DNA from: Ceratodon purpureus
Taxonomy: Eukaryota; Streptophyta; Bryopsida; Pseudoditrichales; Ditrichaceae
Direction: 5' to 3'
Length of the DNA stretch: 64,000 nucleotides
NCBI GenBank assembly: GCA_014871385.1
Contig: CM026426.1
Location: 65,816,716 to 65,880,715 of the forward strand
Part shown: piece by piece, positions 11,333 through 22,382 of the stretch
Layout of the letters: each line of letters starts with the position of its first letter
Numbering within the stretch: the stretch's first letter is position 1
The notes under the pieces: model-generated
What the model was told of the DNA's origin: nothing
The model's database searches: none
The model's input: the letters and a program-made list of their open reading frames with translations, nothing else
Position numbers and translations under genes: made by a program

Positions 11333-12687
11333 TGGGTCCGAACTCAGTATGGAATGTCTACCGCGTCCTCTGGATACTGCACATTTCTGCCATGCGACAG
11401 AAGAAAAGTATTTGTTATCAACGACGGAGCCAGGGCATTCGCACTGAAAGAGAGTTCATGAACCCTAAAAACAGGAGATATCTGTCGTCCGCACGACTTA
11501 CCTGGAATTCCTCCGCTGTTAGAGCATAAGTGCAGTCGCATTGGAATCGTAGCCTCGCGTGTTACCCTCCGCTGAATTCTCAGGCATGGAAGTGTGGAAT
11601 TCCCTCTACAAATATTGAATTCTGAAGTTGGAGCGCCTCAGTCTCTCTCCCGTTCTCTTGTGATTGCAGAGGGGCCCTCTAACCCCGGTGACGGAGTTGT
11701 TGTCCTCCACCTCTGCGAGGTCTACCAGTGTGGTGTACCTCTCTGTAACCCTCCTCGTGCGCGAACAGTTCACCGATACCCGGTTACGCAGGAATAGAGG
11801 AAAATAAAGCGAAGACCGAGAACGCAAACATGTTTCCACCTAAGGTCAGAGCAGCATCGTCCTCTCCGAGATCCGGTAGACTTACCCGTTGAACCATGAT
11901 GCCGTAGAGGGTAGTCGTTACCCGGTCCCCAGGCTCCTCCCGCCCAAGACGGCATTCAATGATCCTTCCTCCCCATGACACATGCATGGCACTATGTACT
12001 TCGTGTAATACTCAGTAGTTGTAAGTAATTGATCTCCATCGGTCGAATGTACATAGAACCTAGGTTCAAAGAGACGCGAAAGAGAGAACCTCCGTCTCCC
12101 AATTCAATGTCATAACAGTGCTGTAATGATGATAGAGCTCCCCCTACTGAATTCTGCCTATGGAATTGATCACCCTTACTAGCGACTCCTTAGGTTCTTC
12201 ATGAGGGCCTCGGTGGGTGAACATAATAGCGCAACCGTGAGGGTTGGGCGGCTTCTGGATGCTCAGAGGACCATTTTCCCGCCTCTCGCGCCAAGGAGGT
12301 TCGTCTACCTTGGTCAGTCCCTTTCCCGAACTTATGCTGGTGTTATGCAGTGAGATCGTGCTGGAGCCGCTTGTATGAGCTTCTTGATCCTTAAATAAAC
12401 CTTGCTGTTCATGTGAATGTCATGGTCGAGAAGAGGATTACGCAGCCCAAGGTCAGTTCTGGTTGGTTTTGATTATCTCATACGAATGTCTCAATTTCAG
12501 TTGTGATAAATCGCAGAGATAAGTGATCCTGAGGCAGTTGGTCAGAGGTGGATTGCGGCGCTGCTTCGAGCTCTACAGGTTCCTTTCTGCACTCCCCGTG
12601 TATTTCCCTTTGATCTCTAACTTCCGGTGCAATACGCTCTGCTAAGCATGTCCCCAATACTTGGAGTTCTTCATTTTTTGCTACCAT
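11333..12687 (-). CDS. Candidate upstream exons of an unrecognised minus-strand gene
   Basis: Several minus-strand segments have open frames ending at good splice donors. (a) 12687-12484 starts with ATG (MVAKNEELQVLGTCLAERIA) and ends before GTATGA. (b) About 11972-11886 contains SWGGRIIECRLGREEPGDRV and ends before GTAAGT. (c) A short frame ends at 11502 (YALTAEEFQ) before GTAAGT. (d) 11443 down to about 11336, after CTCTCTTTCAG, continues in phase 0 with CECPGSVVDNKYFSSVAWQK. Together with the last exon at 10686-11022 they could form one gene, divergent from the plus-strand gene at 12844. The exact chain, especially between (a), (b) and (c) and after (d), is not resolved, and no domain is recognised. 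Confidence 0.3.
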
Positions 12688-13534
12688 GCACTGTTCTGAG
12701 AGAGTCGTCCATGCATCGTGTAGTTAATTTTCCAATAGTCTAACACCTCGAGCTTTACTACGTGGTGGAAATCTCCCCGCGTTGTACTGTCCTAGGCAAG
12801 TGCACTTGTACTCGGGTATCGTTCCGTCGGGAATTGTGCGAGCATGGCCCCCGGGCCTAAACCGAGGCGGGCCCCCCAGGATTGGGCTTCTACGCAGCGG
12901 AAAGGTGCGCCATCGACAGTAAAGGATGACCTTGGTTCAGGCCCGAGCGGTGTCTCCGCCATGTTGAATGTCTTACTACCCCAGAGAAAGGCTCCTGCTG
13001 GTCTGAGTCGTCCTACTTCAATCCGAGGCACGCGAAAACTCTCTCCTCCTGCGGATGCCGCGGATAACGTCGTCGAGGAGTACCTGTCTTCTGTCCACAG
13101 TAAGGGTGGAGCACCCGCTCACATGAACGCTCCACCAGCATGTCCCCGAGAGAACAGCTTCAGCCGCACACAGGAAGGTATGTCCTCTTCCTTCCCGTCC
13201 CGACACATTCTGTAGCCACTACTCCACTAATTAGCCAATCCGCAATGAACCCAACAGTTCCCCTTCTGGATCCATTGGTACTTTCTTATTGGATATGCAA
13301 TGCAGCGTATTGATCAGCAATTAATACTACTTCTGTCAGACATGCTGATTATCACGACCGATTTGCTTTTCTTATGTGAATTAATCATCTTACATACATG
13401 ACTCCGAAGGAATTGTTTCAGGAACAGAGAAGGGTAATTCACCGGAGGACGCGAATATATCTGACGTCCCCTTGAGGAGGAGCCCTGTTCGTTTCCCCTC
13501 CCCAGGTGCTCCACATCAAGAGTATGGAAGCGGC

Positions 13535-13750
13535 TGTTGGAATACACTCTGCCTTCTCATCCATAGGATGATACCTGTTACTTCTCGTTCGTCACTCAGG
13601 ACTTGACGTTCACGTTCGGTTCACCAATCAGAGTTAGACACGCGGCCTGTTCTCATTGGAACTCACTTGTATATATGCAGTACTCATTGTGTACAATATC
13701 AATCAATCAGATCATTACTTTACTGTTCATCGGGGTAATCATGTTTAACA
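13535..13750 (+). repeat. 5' LTR of Copia element
   Basis: 216 bp, TG...CA, identical to 18764-18979. It contains TATATA near 13671, the likely core promoter of the element. Confidence 0.96.
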
Positions 13751-13765
13751 TGGTATCAGAGCCGG
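13751..13765 (+). promoter_or_regulatory. Primer binding site (initiator tRNA-Met type)
   Basis: TGGTATCAGAGC directly follows the 5' LTR. It is the standard plant Copia primer site, complementary to the 3' end (in many elements an internal fragment) of initiator tRNA-Met. Confidence 0.9.
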
Positions 13766-13796
13766 TTGCTCTTTAGTCAGAGTGTTCTTACTTCAT

Positions 13797-13996
13797 AGTG
13801 AGCTATGTTCCTAGAAGTTTATTTCTCAGTCTAAGTCTTAGTGAGCTTTGCTCCTAGAGGTTACAGTTTGTTCTAAGTACGAAGTGAGCTATGCTCCTGA
13901 CAGTATACGAACTCTAGTTTATGCTAAACGGTCATAGCATATAGCATAGCAGTCGAGATCTGTAAGTGCCGTCCTGAGTGAGCCTTGCTCCTCATC
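13797..13996 (+). repeat. Four spaced repeats in Copia leader
   Basis: AGTGAGCTATGCTCCTAGA-like units occur near 13798, 13840, 13881 and 13977 (AGTGAGCTATGTTCCT, AGTGAGCTTTGCTCCT, AGTGAGCTATGCTCCT, AGTGAGCCTTGCTCCT), all upstream of the gag ATG. They could belong to RNA packaging or a translation leader; the function is unknown. Confidence 0.75.
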
Positions 13997-14037
13997 CTGC
14001 ACAGAGAAGTATTACAGAACAAAAGAGAGTCAGAATT

Positions 14038-17000
14038 ATGGGAGAAAGTCATGGCAGTATGTCTGTGGGTGAGAACAACAAGTTGGTGGGAGTAAGCAAT
14101 TACTACACCTGGCAGTTAAAGATGAGGGCTATTCTACGTAGGGAAAACGTATGGGAATTAACTGAGAACCATGTCACTCCTGCCATCTTCCCGGCAGTAG
14201 TATTAGGGACTCAGTACACGGAGAATTCTATGAGAAAAGCTAAGAACCTGGCTCTGTCAGGAATTCAGCTTTCTGTCGCGGACTGTCTCCTCGGTTTTGT
14301 GTCAAACTTCAACGATCCAGCGCTGGCTTGGGAAGCGCTCCGCCTCAAATACTCCTCAGGTAACCAGTCGCAGAAATTGATGCTTTCTAACCAGCTGCAT
14401 TCCCTGAAAATGCCAGAGGGAGGTTCTATGGAAGATTATGTAAACAAGGTCACAGACATCAAGAACAAGTTAGCAGCTGTCGGAGACAACACGAGTGATC
14501 AGACTATATGCCAACTGTTGCTTAATGGTTTGCCAAGGAGCTACGATGGAGTTGTGCAAACTCTAAGCAACCTCGATGTCATCTTGACTTTCGACACGCT
14601 AAGCACTAGGCTTCTCACTGAAGCAGCTCGGCAGCAACAGCGGACGTCACAGTTGGGAGACGAAGAAGCCTTAGCAGCTTATTTTCAAGGAAACCGAATT
14701 TCCTCCAACGTCCATGATACATCTCAAGGTCAGTTCAGCCATCACAGATTCCGAGGCTTTCCTCGTAGAGGTTCATTCCCTAGGCCAGTTAGAGGACGAG
14801 GCTTTACCCACCCATCCATCATATGTTACAACTGTGGGAAAACTGGTCATATGGCACGAGATTGCTTCTCTCAAAATCAAGTGATTAGGGGAGCATCAGG
14901 CAGGAATGCTTATGCAAATGCCGTAGAAAATCTTGAAGTAGCACTAGCACAGCTTCAGGAGATGAACCACAATAGTCCATTGTATATGGACAGTGGGGCA
15001 TCCACCCATGTCACTGGCTCAAAAGCCAATTTATCGGAGATTACAGAAAGTAGTACAGGGAGAGGCATCAGGGCCGCAGGAGGGGAAAACCATGCCGTTC
15101 AGGGCATTGGTAATGCGTCTGTAAGGACCGAATCTGGTGAAATAAATTTGACAAATGTTCTCTACGTGCCAAGTCTCAAGAAAAGTTTAGTCTCTGTAGG
15201 GGCAATTGCCGATACAGGTTGCATGATTATCTTTTCCTCAGATCATTGTTATGTGATGGATAAATCACAGAAGAGGCTTATTGCGCTAGGAGCAAGGGAT
15301 CCCACAAATGGACTGTACAGGCTAACCTCATCACCAGAGATCAACAGCATAGATGGCACATTGTGGCATAGGCGGTTCGGGCACCTTAGTCACGTAGGAC
15401 TAAAGCACTTGGTGGATCAAAAACGGGTCACAGGCATTCCGCGAATTACACATCAGAATTCCATCTGTGAGCATTGCTTAGCTGGCAAGCAGCACAGAGA
15501 AAGATTTCCCAGACATAGCTCGCACCGAGCAGATGGCCCAGGAGATCTGATTCATTCCGACCTGGTCGGGCCCTTGCCTGTTCAGTCACTTGGTGGTTCA
15601 CGATATGTGCTTGTGTTCACAGATGACTTCAGCAGAAAATCATGGACTTATTTTTTATGCAGCAAGGATGAGACCTTTCGAAAGTTCCAGATTTTTCAGA
15701 AGCTTGTAGAATCCGAGACTGGAAGAAAGATTAGAACTCTCCGCACAGATTGCGGTGGTGAATTTTTATCAAACTAATTTACTCGCTACTTGCAAGATCA
15801 CGGCATATCTAGACAGCTCACTCAAGCATTGACACCACAGCAGAATGGAGTGGCCGAACGAAGGAATAGGACGATAATTGAGCGAGCTCGATCACTGGCA
15901 GCAGAGGCAAACCTACCAGGTTTTTTATGGTCAGAGGCAGTTAATACGGCGAATTATCTTGTCAACCGCAGTCCCACCGTTGCCAACAAGGGCATTACCC
16001 CCGAACAAAAATACTCAGGTAAATTACCCGATGTTCAACATCTCCGCATCTTTGGCTGCCTGGCTTATCTACACATTCCGAAAACATCAAGAAATAAGTT
16101 AGATTCCAAAAGTAGAAAGTGTCTATTTCTAGGCTATGATAGTGAAAGCAAAGTTTACAGAGTCTATGACCCTTTGAAGCGAAAAATTACCTTGAGTCGC
16201 GACGTAGTCTTCGATGAGGCCAAGGTTGGATTCCAGCATTTAACGGAGATGACAGTACATCCCAGTGAGATCTTCCCTGCATTCCCAGAACATCTCGGAG
16301 AGACTGATCAGTCTGAACAGGGGGCACACACCGAAGGGGCACCCACCGAACGAGGCCCTGATCCTATAGAGCCATCGTTAGAAGCTCTCCCTCATCCCGA
16401 AATCCCAGGCTCCCCAGAATTACCCATTGAACAACCCATCCCACTGAGACGATACCTGGTTCGAAATCGAATACCCTCGCAAAGGCTTAGAGATCACTGG
16501 ACCCTGTCCACAGAATTAACTGAGGAACCAAGTACGTATGATATGGCAACCAAAGATCCTCGCTGGAGAGAAGCAATGTCACAGGAAATAGATTCAATAG
16601 CACGGAACAATACTTGGGATGTAGTTGAAAGACCTCATGACAAGCTTCCGATAACAGCGAAATGGATCTTTAAGATCAAGAAGGGACCACAAGGGGAAAT
16701 AGAAAAATTAAAGGCTCGTATTGTGGCTCGGGGATTCCAGCAGACTGCTGGTATTGACTACTTCGACACGTTTGCACCGGTGGTACGTTTCTCAACAGTA
16801 CGAGCTGTTTTATCCATTGCAGCTCAACGTAAATGGAAGGTACGGCAGATGGATGTAAAAACTGCCTTCCTCAATGGCAGTTTAAATGAGGAAGTTTTTA
16901 TGGAGATACCCAAAGGATTTCCACATGCAGGCGATACAAACAAGGTATGTAAGCTTAACCGTGCCTTATATGGACTTAAGCAAGCCCCGAAGGCATGGTA

Positions 17001-18060
17001 CTCAAAAATCGATTCCTGATTGGTTACACAAGGTATGGTTCGGAGCAGCGCGGACCCAAACATGTATTACAGGAAACAAAATGGAAAAACAATGATCATA
17101 TTACTTTATGTGGACGACCTGCTACTGACTGGGGACGACAGTGTTAGCATAAAGGATATACAGGCTGCTCTAACGAGCAACTTTGAGATGACGGATCTGG
17201 GAATTGCAAAGCTCTACTTAGGGATAGAGTTCGCTTATTTCCCCTCCGGCATCTATCTGCATCAAAGAGCTTACATTAGAAAGCTGTTACAACGATATCA
17301 AATGGAAACATGTATTCCCAGCCCTATTCCCATGGATCCAGGACTAGTACTACAGAAAGAAACAAGTTCCAAGAAGGTAGATCCAGAAACTTACCGATCC
17401 CTCGTAGGAAGTCTCATATACGTTACCAACACTCGTCCAGACATCAGTTACGCTGTGAGTTGTGTAAGCAGATTTATGAGCTCGCCAGAAGAGGTACACC
17501 TCCAAGCTGCGAAACAGATTCTCCGCTATCTAAAGGGCACGATGGATTTTGCTCTCCATCTCGCAAGCCAGACAGAGGAACAATTTGTTACATTCGCAGA
17601 CGCGGACTGGGGAAGGGATTTGGATACGAGGAGATCCACATCCGGAATAGTGTATAAACTCGGTAGAACCACTGTCCATTGGACAAGCAAGCTTCAGGAT
17701 GTAGTATCCTTGTCCACAACAGAAGCTGAGTATCGAGTACTCTCAGAAGCCACCGCAGGAATTTTACATTTACAGAAAATCTTTAGTGACCTCGAAGTCC
17801 GTGCCTTAACACCAACTCCATCGTTTAGCGACAATACCTCGTGCATTAGACTGGTAGATAATCCAATTCTCCATGAAAAAACCAAGCATATTGATACCAG
17901 GGCCCATTTCATTCGTGAAAAAGCCCAACTGGGCGATATTAGTGTGCAGTACGTGCATACTTCCGCACAACAGGCGGATATGTTGACTAAGCCTCTCGCA
18001 GCCACCAAGTTCTCTCTAAACAGAGCAGAACTCGGCGTCACTCCCTTGCCCTCAAGCTAA
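14038..18060 (+). pseudogene. Copia gag-pol polyprotein with two in-frame stops
   Basis: One frame of 1341 codons from ATG 14038 to TAA 18060. Gag has YYTWQLKMRAILRRENVWEL and a zinc knuckle CYNCGKTGHMARDC (about 14824-14865). Protease has MDSGASTHV (about 14985). The pre-integrase region has LWHRRFGHLS. Integrase has catalytic D in DLVGPL and RTDCGGEF and E in NGVAERRNRT. Reverse transcriptase has VRQMDVKTAFLNG and YVDD (about 17106-17117). RNase H has FADADWGRDLDTRRSTSG and the end has VHTSAQQADMLTKPL. TAA at 15775-15777 (integrase) and TGA at 17017-17019 (reverse transcriptase, where related proteins have Trp or similar) break the frame; there is no frameshift. As it stands the element cannot make full Pol, although all catalytic residues remain. 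An apparent GTG start at 13978 lies in the leader repeat and is not used. Confidence 0.95.
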
Positions 18061-18756
18061 ACCCATATACCTCTCTGCCTCCTCTCGTAGCCAGGAACCC
18101 TTGAACTGAGCCCCTCTGTAACCTCTCACCTATCGCTCACACTCGAACCAAGAATTATACAATCCTGGGGAATACCCTCGCCTCACCGCATACACCTTTC
18201 CCCGGAACCCAACAGGAGAACTCTCTGCCCCTAACCCTACCTTCTCCTCTACCTTAAAAACCCTCTCTCTTCTCTCACTCACTCCTCCACAGATCCGGTC
18301 ACCTAAACGGCGCAACAGCATCCACAGCAACCATATCGCGACACGCCACAACTCAACCTGCACATGCAACATCGAGGCGTTAGAAGTTCAGCAACAACTG
18401 CAATTTGGCATCAACTGTGCAAAACACCCATCAAAGGATCAACTTACCGATGACAAGCCTGCGATGCGCGCCTCCAAATGCTCACGGATATCTTCATCTT
18501 CTCGCCTACTGGATCCTGTCGGATACAGCCGCTTCTCCCTCATGAAGGCCCGAAGCTCACCGAACTCGCTCCCGCACCGACCTCCAGACTCCAGGCTCCA
18601 CTCAACTTGCAATCGCCAACACAATCAAGACAATTTCCTCCTCTCCTACTCTGCAAATCTGAACCTCTCTAACTCCCGTGCTCTCATCTCTCTCACACAA
18701 CTCCTCCTTCTTCTCCGCACAAATGAACAACTCTGGAGCATGTACGCAGAGTGTAT

Positions 18757-18763
18757 GGGGGGG
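18757..18763 (+). promoter_or_regulatory. Polypurine tract of Copia element
   Basis: A run of seven G abuts the 3' LTR, the usual position for the plus-strand primer. Confidence 0.7.
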
Positions 18764-18979
18764 TGTTGGAATACACTCTGCCTTCTCATCCATAGGATGA
18801 TACCTGTTACTTCTCGTTCGTCACTCAGGACTTGACGTTCACGTTCGGTTCACCAATCAGAGTTAGACACGCGGCCTGTTCTCATTGGAACTCACTTGTA
18901 TATATGCAGTACTCATTGTGTACAATATCAATCAATCAGATCATTACTTTACTGTTCATCGGGGTAATCATGTTTAACA
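18764..18979 (+). repeat. 3' LTR of Copia element
   Basis: 216 bp, identical to the 5' LTR and followed by the target duplication GCGGC. Confidence 0.96.
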
Positions 18980-21136
18980 GCGGCAGCCGTAGACGAAGCC
19001 ACTCCGATGTGTCTGATCGTGTCGTGGTCTTACCGCATGGAGAACCAACTGGATCCAGAGAGAAATCAAGGAGTAAGTCTTCACGACACAGATCCCGCAG
19101 TTTCTCACCGTACTCGTCGGAGCACGAGCACGAGGTAAGTAGTTCATCTCCTTACATCAATACTTTGCCTCTGTATCTGTCTAATTACCGAGCCCGAAGG
19201 ATACTCAATGTCATTTTTTGCGAATTCAATTCTATGCATTCCTTTAATAGAAGTGTTCCCTCTTAGCGAGCACAGGGGAATAGCCGGCGTCGGAGGAGCA
19301 TGTCAAGGTCGTCTTCGTCACCATTTTCAGATAGGTCTATGCAGTACTTCCATCGAGAGAGGCTTCGTAACGCATCACCCCGATCCAGCAGAAGATCCAG
19401 CCACCGTCGCTCGGATTCTTACCGCGAACGCGATTGGCATGAGAGACGGCATTCCAACGAGAGAGATAGGGCGCATTATTCCAAGGAATATCGTCATCGT
19501 GATTGGGAAGGGCACTCTCCTTCCCGGGGGGTACTGTCACCATCCCCGCGGAGAAGGTCACTTAGTGGACGTGCTTCTGGAAGTGCAGGTCAGGATGAAT
19601 CCGGTGAGGGTGTTCGCAGGAGCCACCTTCCTGAGCGCGTCCAGCAATCTTCCCTAACGAGGACGGCACGGCTACTGTCTGGTCTGCCGATGAATGTGGA
19701 GAGCCGAAATCGACAGGACAAGAGGTCCCGGGAATCTCAGCGTGAGGATGATTCAACGGACCGCACCCGGAGCGGTAGGAAACCTTACCATGTGAATGTG
19801 AACTGGATAGGAAAGCCGTACGGCAGCGGAGTCACCGTTTGGAACGATGCCCTGGCGAAGTGCGTAAGAGGACTGGATCCTTCGTATGTTGACATACGGC
19901 AGCAGCCTCATCACAACATGGAAATTCCAATGCAACGACTAGATGATGACTCCTCTCCTCTGAATCCCTCGTACGTGCGCCAGAGGATCGGTAACGCACT
20001 GTCCTCCTATCGCCATGAGATCATTCGTTTGATCCAGGCGGAGCAAGAGCGTCCTCCATGGGTCTCTGTGACAGTATGGGGGAAACTTGTCAAGCTTGAA
20101 GGCTCAGATAAATTTTGACTGAAATCTGGGCAGATGAAGCACGCCAATGCCTGCAGAAAAAATAAGGGCCGTACAGGTCCTTTAGGAGAAGCCGGCATCA
20201 CTGAACGACTCCGTCTCCAACTCCAACGATCCCCCACTGCAGATGAGATATATGAAGAGATGACCCGAGATAAGGGCTACGCTGGTAGAAGCCGTAAAGT
20301 CATCCACCGCAGAAGTCGAAAACTATGGGAGAACAGGAGGACGAGAGCTTCGGTAACATGCAGGACGAGTCCTCTGGAGATGTTCTCCCACACTTGTCAC
20401 CTGCTGCAGACGTTGTGCGGGAGGCAACCCCTCCTCCCCTGCCGCAACTAAGCCGACCGTCCTCGATGGAGCGCAATTCCCTACATCCTGCCAACGCAGC
20501 CACCTCCCTGAATCCCGAGTCGGCCCCGAATCCTCTGCTCACGATATTGGAGCGGCAGATCCAGGAGTTGCGGAGCAGTCCTGTTGGTGAAACGGAGGAC
20601 GGTAGAAGTCTTATCCTGACCTTACTATGCTGACTGGATGCCATGAGAGACCCTAAACCAACTCCTACCTCTTCTGAGGATTCTCTCGTTCCGTGCACCA
20701 GTACTCTAGATCGCATTCCGGATCGTCCTGCACAGCAGAGTATGCCAGAAGGCACATTTCCCGAGGTATAATTTTCTTATCATCCTCCTCTCGTTTGAAT
20801 GAACTGTAATGCTCCCGTTTTAACGTACCTAAAGTGCTGAGGTCCATGGTCCTTGTCCCGAATCCCTCTCAAAATCTTCTTTATTTCAAGTCCCTATCTT
20901 ACAGTAATCCACTCTGCGGCGTAGTACAGTCTGCTAGGACTCTGGTTGTGATTGTCAATTCCTGGTCAATTGAGATCATCCACTCATATAGTGAAATTCT
21001 TACTGACAACACTCGATGCTAGGTTTCCACGCAGGAGGAACCGGCACAGGAGCTTCTGAGTCGTGGCAGGAAATCAGGCAAAGCAAAAGCTCCGACAGAA
21101 GTCAGGAGAGTGGTCGACAAACGAAGAAAAATGTGA

Positions 21137-22363
21137 GGAGATCCGACTGAGGTAAGGTCCCAACGATCAGTGGGTAGTCCCTTACATTTTATGTGTATCT
21201 CAAATAGAGTCACTTTCCTCCCACGACGTACTCCTGCAGTGAATCACAGATGTGCTGCGTCGTATGCATGCAGGGGGCAGACGGATTCGGAGTTTGTTGT
21301 CGACACCGTTTTGCGTTGCGAGATACCTTATGATCCCTTCAGGAGATACATGTCTGTGCACTCTGCCTTTCAATTCCAGTGATAGACCACCATCCTCGTA
21401 TCTGACCGTCTTCCAGATACTGGAATCTATCCCAGCCGAAAAGGACAGCGTATGCGCAGTCAACATTGTTGCAAGATTGCTGGAGGAGTTTTCCGCTTTC
21501 ATAGTTTTGAACAGATGTTGTTAAGAGTGTAGTGGTAATATAGATTTCCTCTTCGGCAGACACTGCTGTGACCATTGTGCACTGGTTTTGGCATTATAAT
21601 TAATCGGAATTTTTTATCCGAATCTCTCTCTGTGAATCCCGTCACTGCGTGAGCTCGTTTTGTTCCCCTAGCATTCCATTTTCTGCTCCGAAACTCATCC
21701 GTTCCGTATGCGGAATGCGTACGTGTGTACAATACCGTATGCTTGTCATTGTCTCCATACTCTATCCGTAATTACCATTATTGTTTGGCGTTGTATACAT
21801 AACACGTGCACAAAGGTAGTTCACGTGATTTACACCCGAAACCCTAAAATCGACGCCGCTCAATTCACAGTCGACGTCGCCTAAACCTATTTTCCCGGAT
21901 GACGTTCGTCGACGTCATGACACGAGTCGTGCACACAATCCTTCTCCGGAACACTAAACCCTAATCCTGGTCCCCTGGTCGCCGACGCTAAACTGTCGGC
22001 CGGACTCAGTCACAGGGCGTCTCTTGAAGCCACCTACTCGAACGTCAATGTCTGGACTTCTCCACATTCGATAAGGATGCACGCGTGTGATTCAGAGAAT
22101 GGGCGCTCAAGCTGCACGTGGACACAGTACACGCGGGAGGAACACGGTGGACAAGTCGACGTGGGCACCTTCTCTATAGTGTGTCCACGCTGGAAATGAG
22201 ACGTGGAGACACAGTCATCTCGCGGACACGTTGGAAAGTCGACGTGGATTTGCGTCCCATACCTGTCCTAAATCAACAGAGTACTCTTCTCCGCATGTGA
22301 ACCAACATGTTCGATTCGAGACCTGCGGCCAAGACAATTCTCTTCACTAGCAGTTGATTCCGT
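21137..22363. other. CACTA subterminal region with recurring GTCGACGT
   Basis: Past the stop of the plus-strand gene there is no gene. Between about 21868 and 22240 GTCGACGT or a close variant occurs at least four times (near 21870, 21905, 22155, 22235), mixed with GTGGACA and GTGTCCACG. This fits binding repeats of a CACTA accessory protein. Confidence 0.45.
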
Positions 22364-22382
22364 CTAGAAATTTCTAGTAGTG
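22364..22382 (-). repeat. Right terminal repeat of the large CACTA element
   Basis: Read on the minus strand from 22382: CACTACTAGAAATTTCTAG, starting with the canonical CACTA word and containing a small palindrome. The matching left end is outside the window. Confidence 0.5.

Larger units (their letters stand above)
13535..18979 (+). mobile_element. Copia LTR retrotransposon, full length, identical LTRs
   Basis: Two 216-bp LTRs (13535-13750 and 18764-18979) begin TGTTGG, end AACA and are identical by eye along their whole length. GCGGC flanks the element (13530-13534 and 18980-18984), a perfect 5-bp target duplication. The order gag, protease, integrase, reverse transcriptase, RNase H in the internal region defines Copia. 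Identical LTRs mean recent insertion. It lies in an exon of the plus-strand CACTA gene, so it is younger than that gene. The 700 bp between the pol stop (18060) and the 3' LTR holds no recognisable gene. Confidence 0.97.
12844..21136 (+). pseudogene. Spliced CACTA second-protein gene (Ptta/En/Spm-like), split by Copia and stop codons
   Basis: Exons fit in phase: 12844-13177 (ATG; donor GTATGT), 13422-13534 continuing at 18985-19134 after the Copia insertion (donor GTAAGT), about 19267-20765 (donor GTATAA), and 21035-21136 (ends TGA). The middle is Arg/Ser-rich (RSHRRSDSYRERDWHERRHS). About 19980-20300 has YVRQRIGNALSSYRHEIIRL, then WGKLVKLEGSDKF, then KHANACRKNKGRTG and a GxxP-type TADEIYEEMTRDKG. 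This layout (W...L...W/K-S-x-KF...NR...G...E) resembles the Ptta/En/Spm transposase family (Transposase_24). Damage: in-frame TGA at 20116-20118 and 20631-20633, both explicable as CGA to TGA, and one frame change between about 20290 and 20325. The exon-2 frame reads straight across the Copia target site once the insertion is ignored, showing the gene was coding before the insertion. Confidence 0.65.
1..22382. mobile_element. Large CACTA (En/Spm) element, left end outside window, heavily invaded
   Basis: Three signs suggest one element: the TNP2-like gene at the left edge, a plus-strand gene resembling the second CACTA protein (12844-21136), and a CACTA-type terminus reading CACTACTAGAAA on the reverse strand, ending at 22382. 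Just inside that end, from about 21850 to 22250, the hexamer-rich motif GTCGACGT recurs, as expected of subterminal transposase-binding repeats. With the hAT (1889-10558) and Copia (13535-18979) insertions removed, about 8 kb of the original element remains in view. That the two genes are transcribed divergently is unusual for plant CACTA elements, so two adjacent elements cannot be excluded. The 3-bp target duplication cannot be tested because the left end is missing. Confidence 0.5.

Noticed and set aside
13978..14037. Earlier start for the Copia polyprotein
   Set aside because: The upstream in-frame start would be GTG inside the fourth leader repeat; ATG at 14038 is the first proper start.
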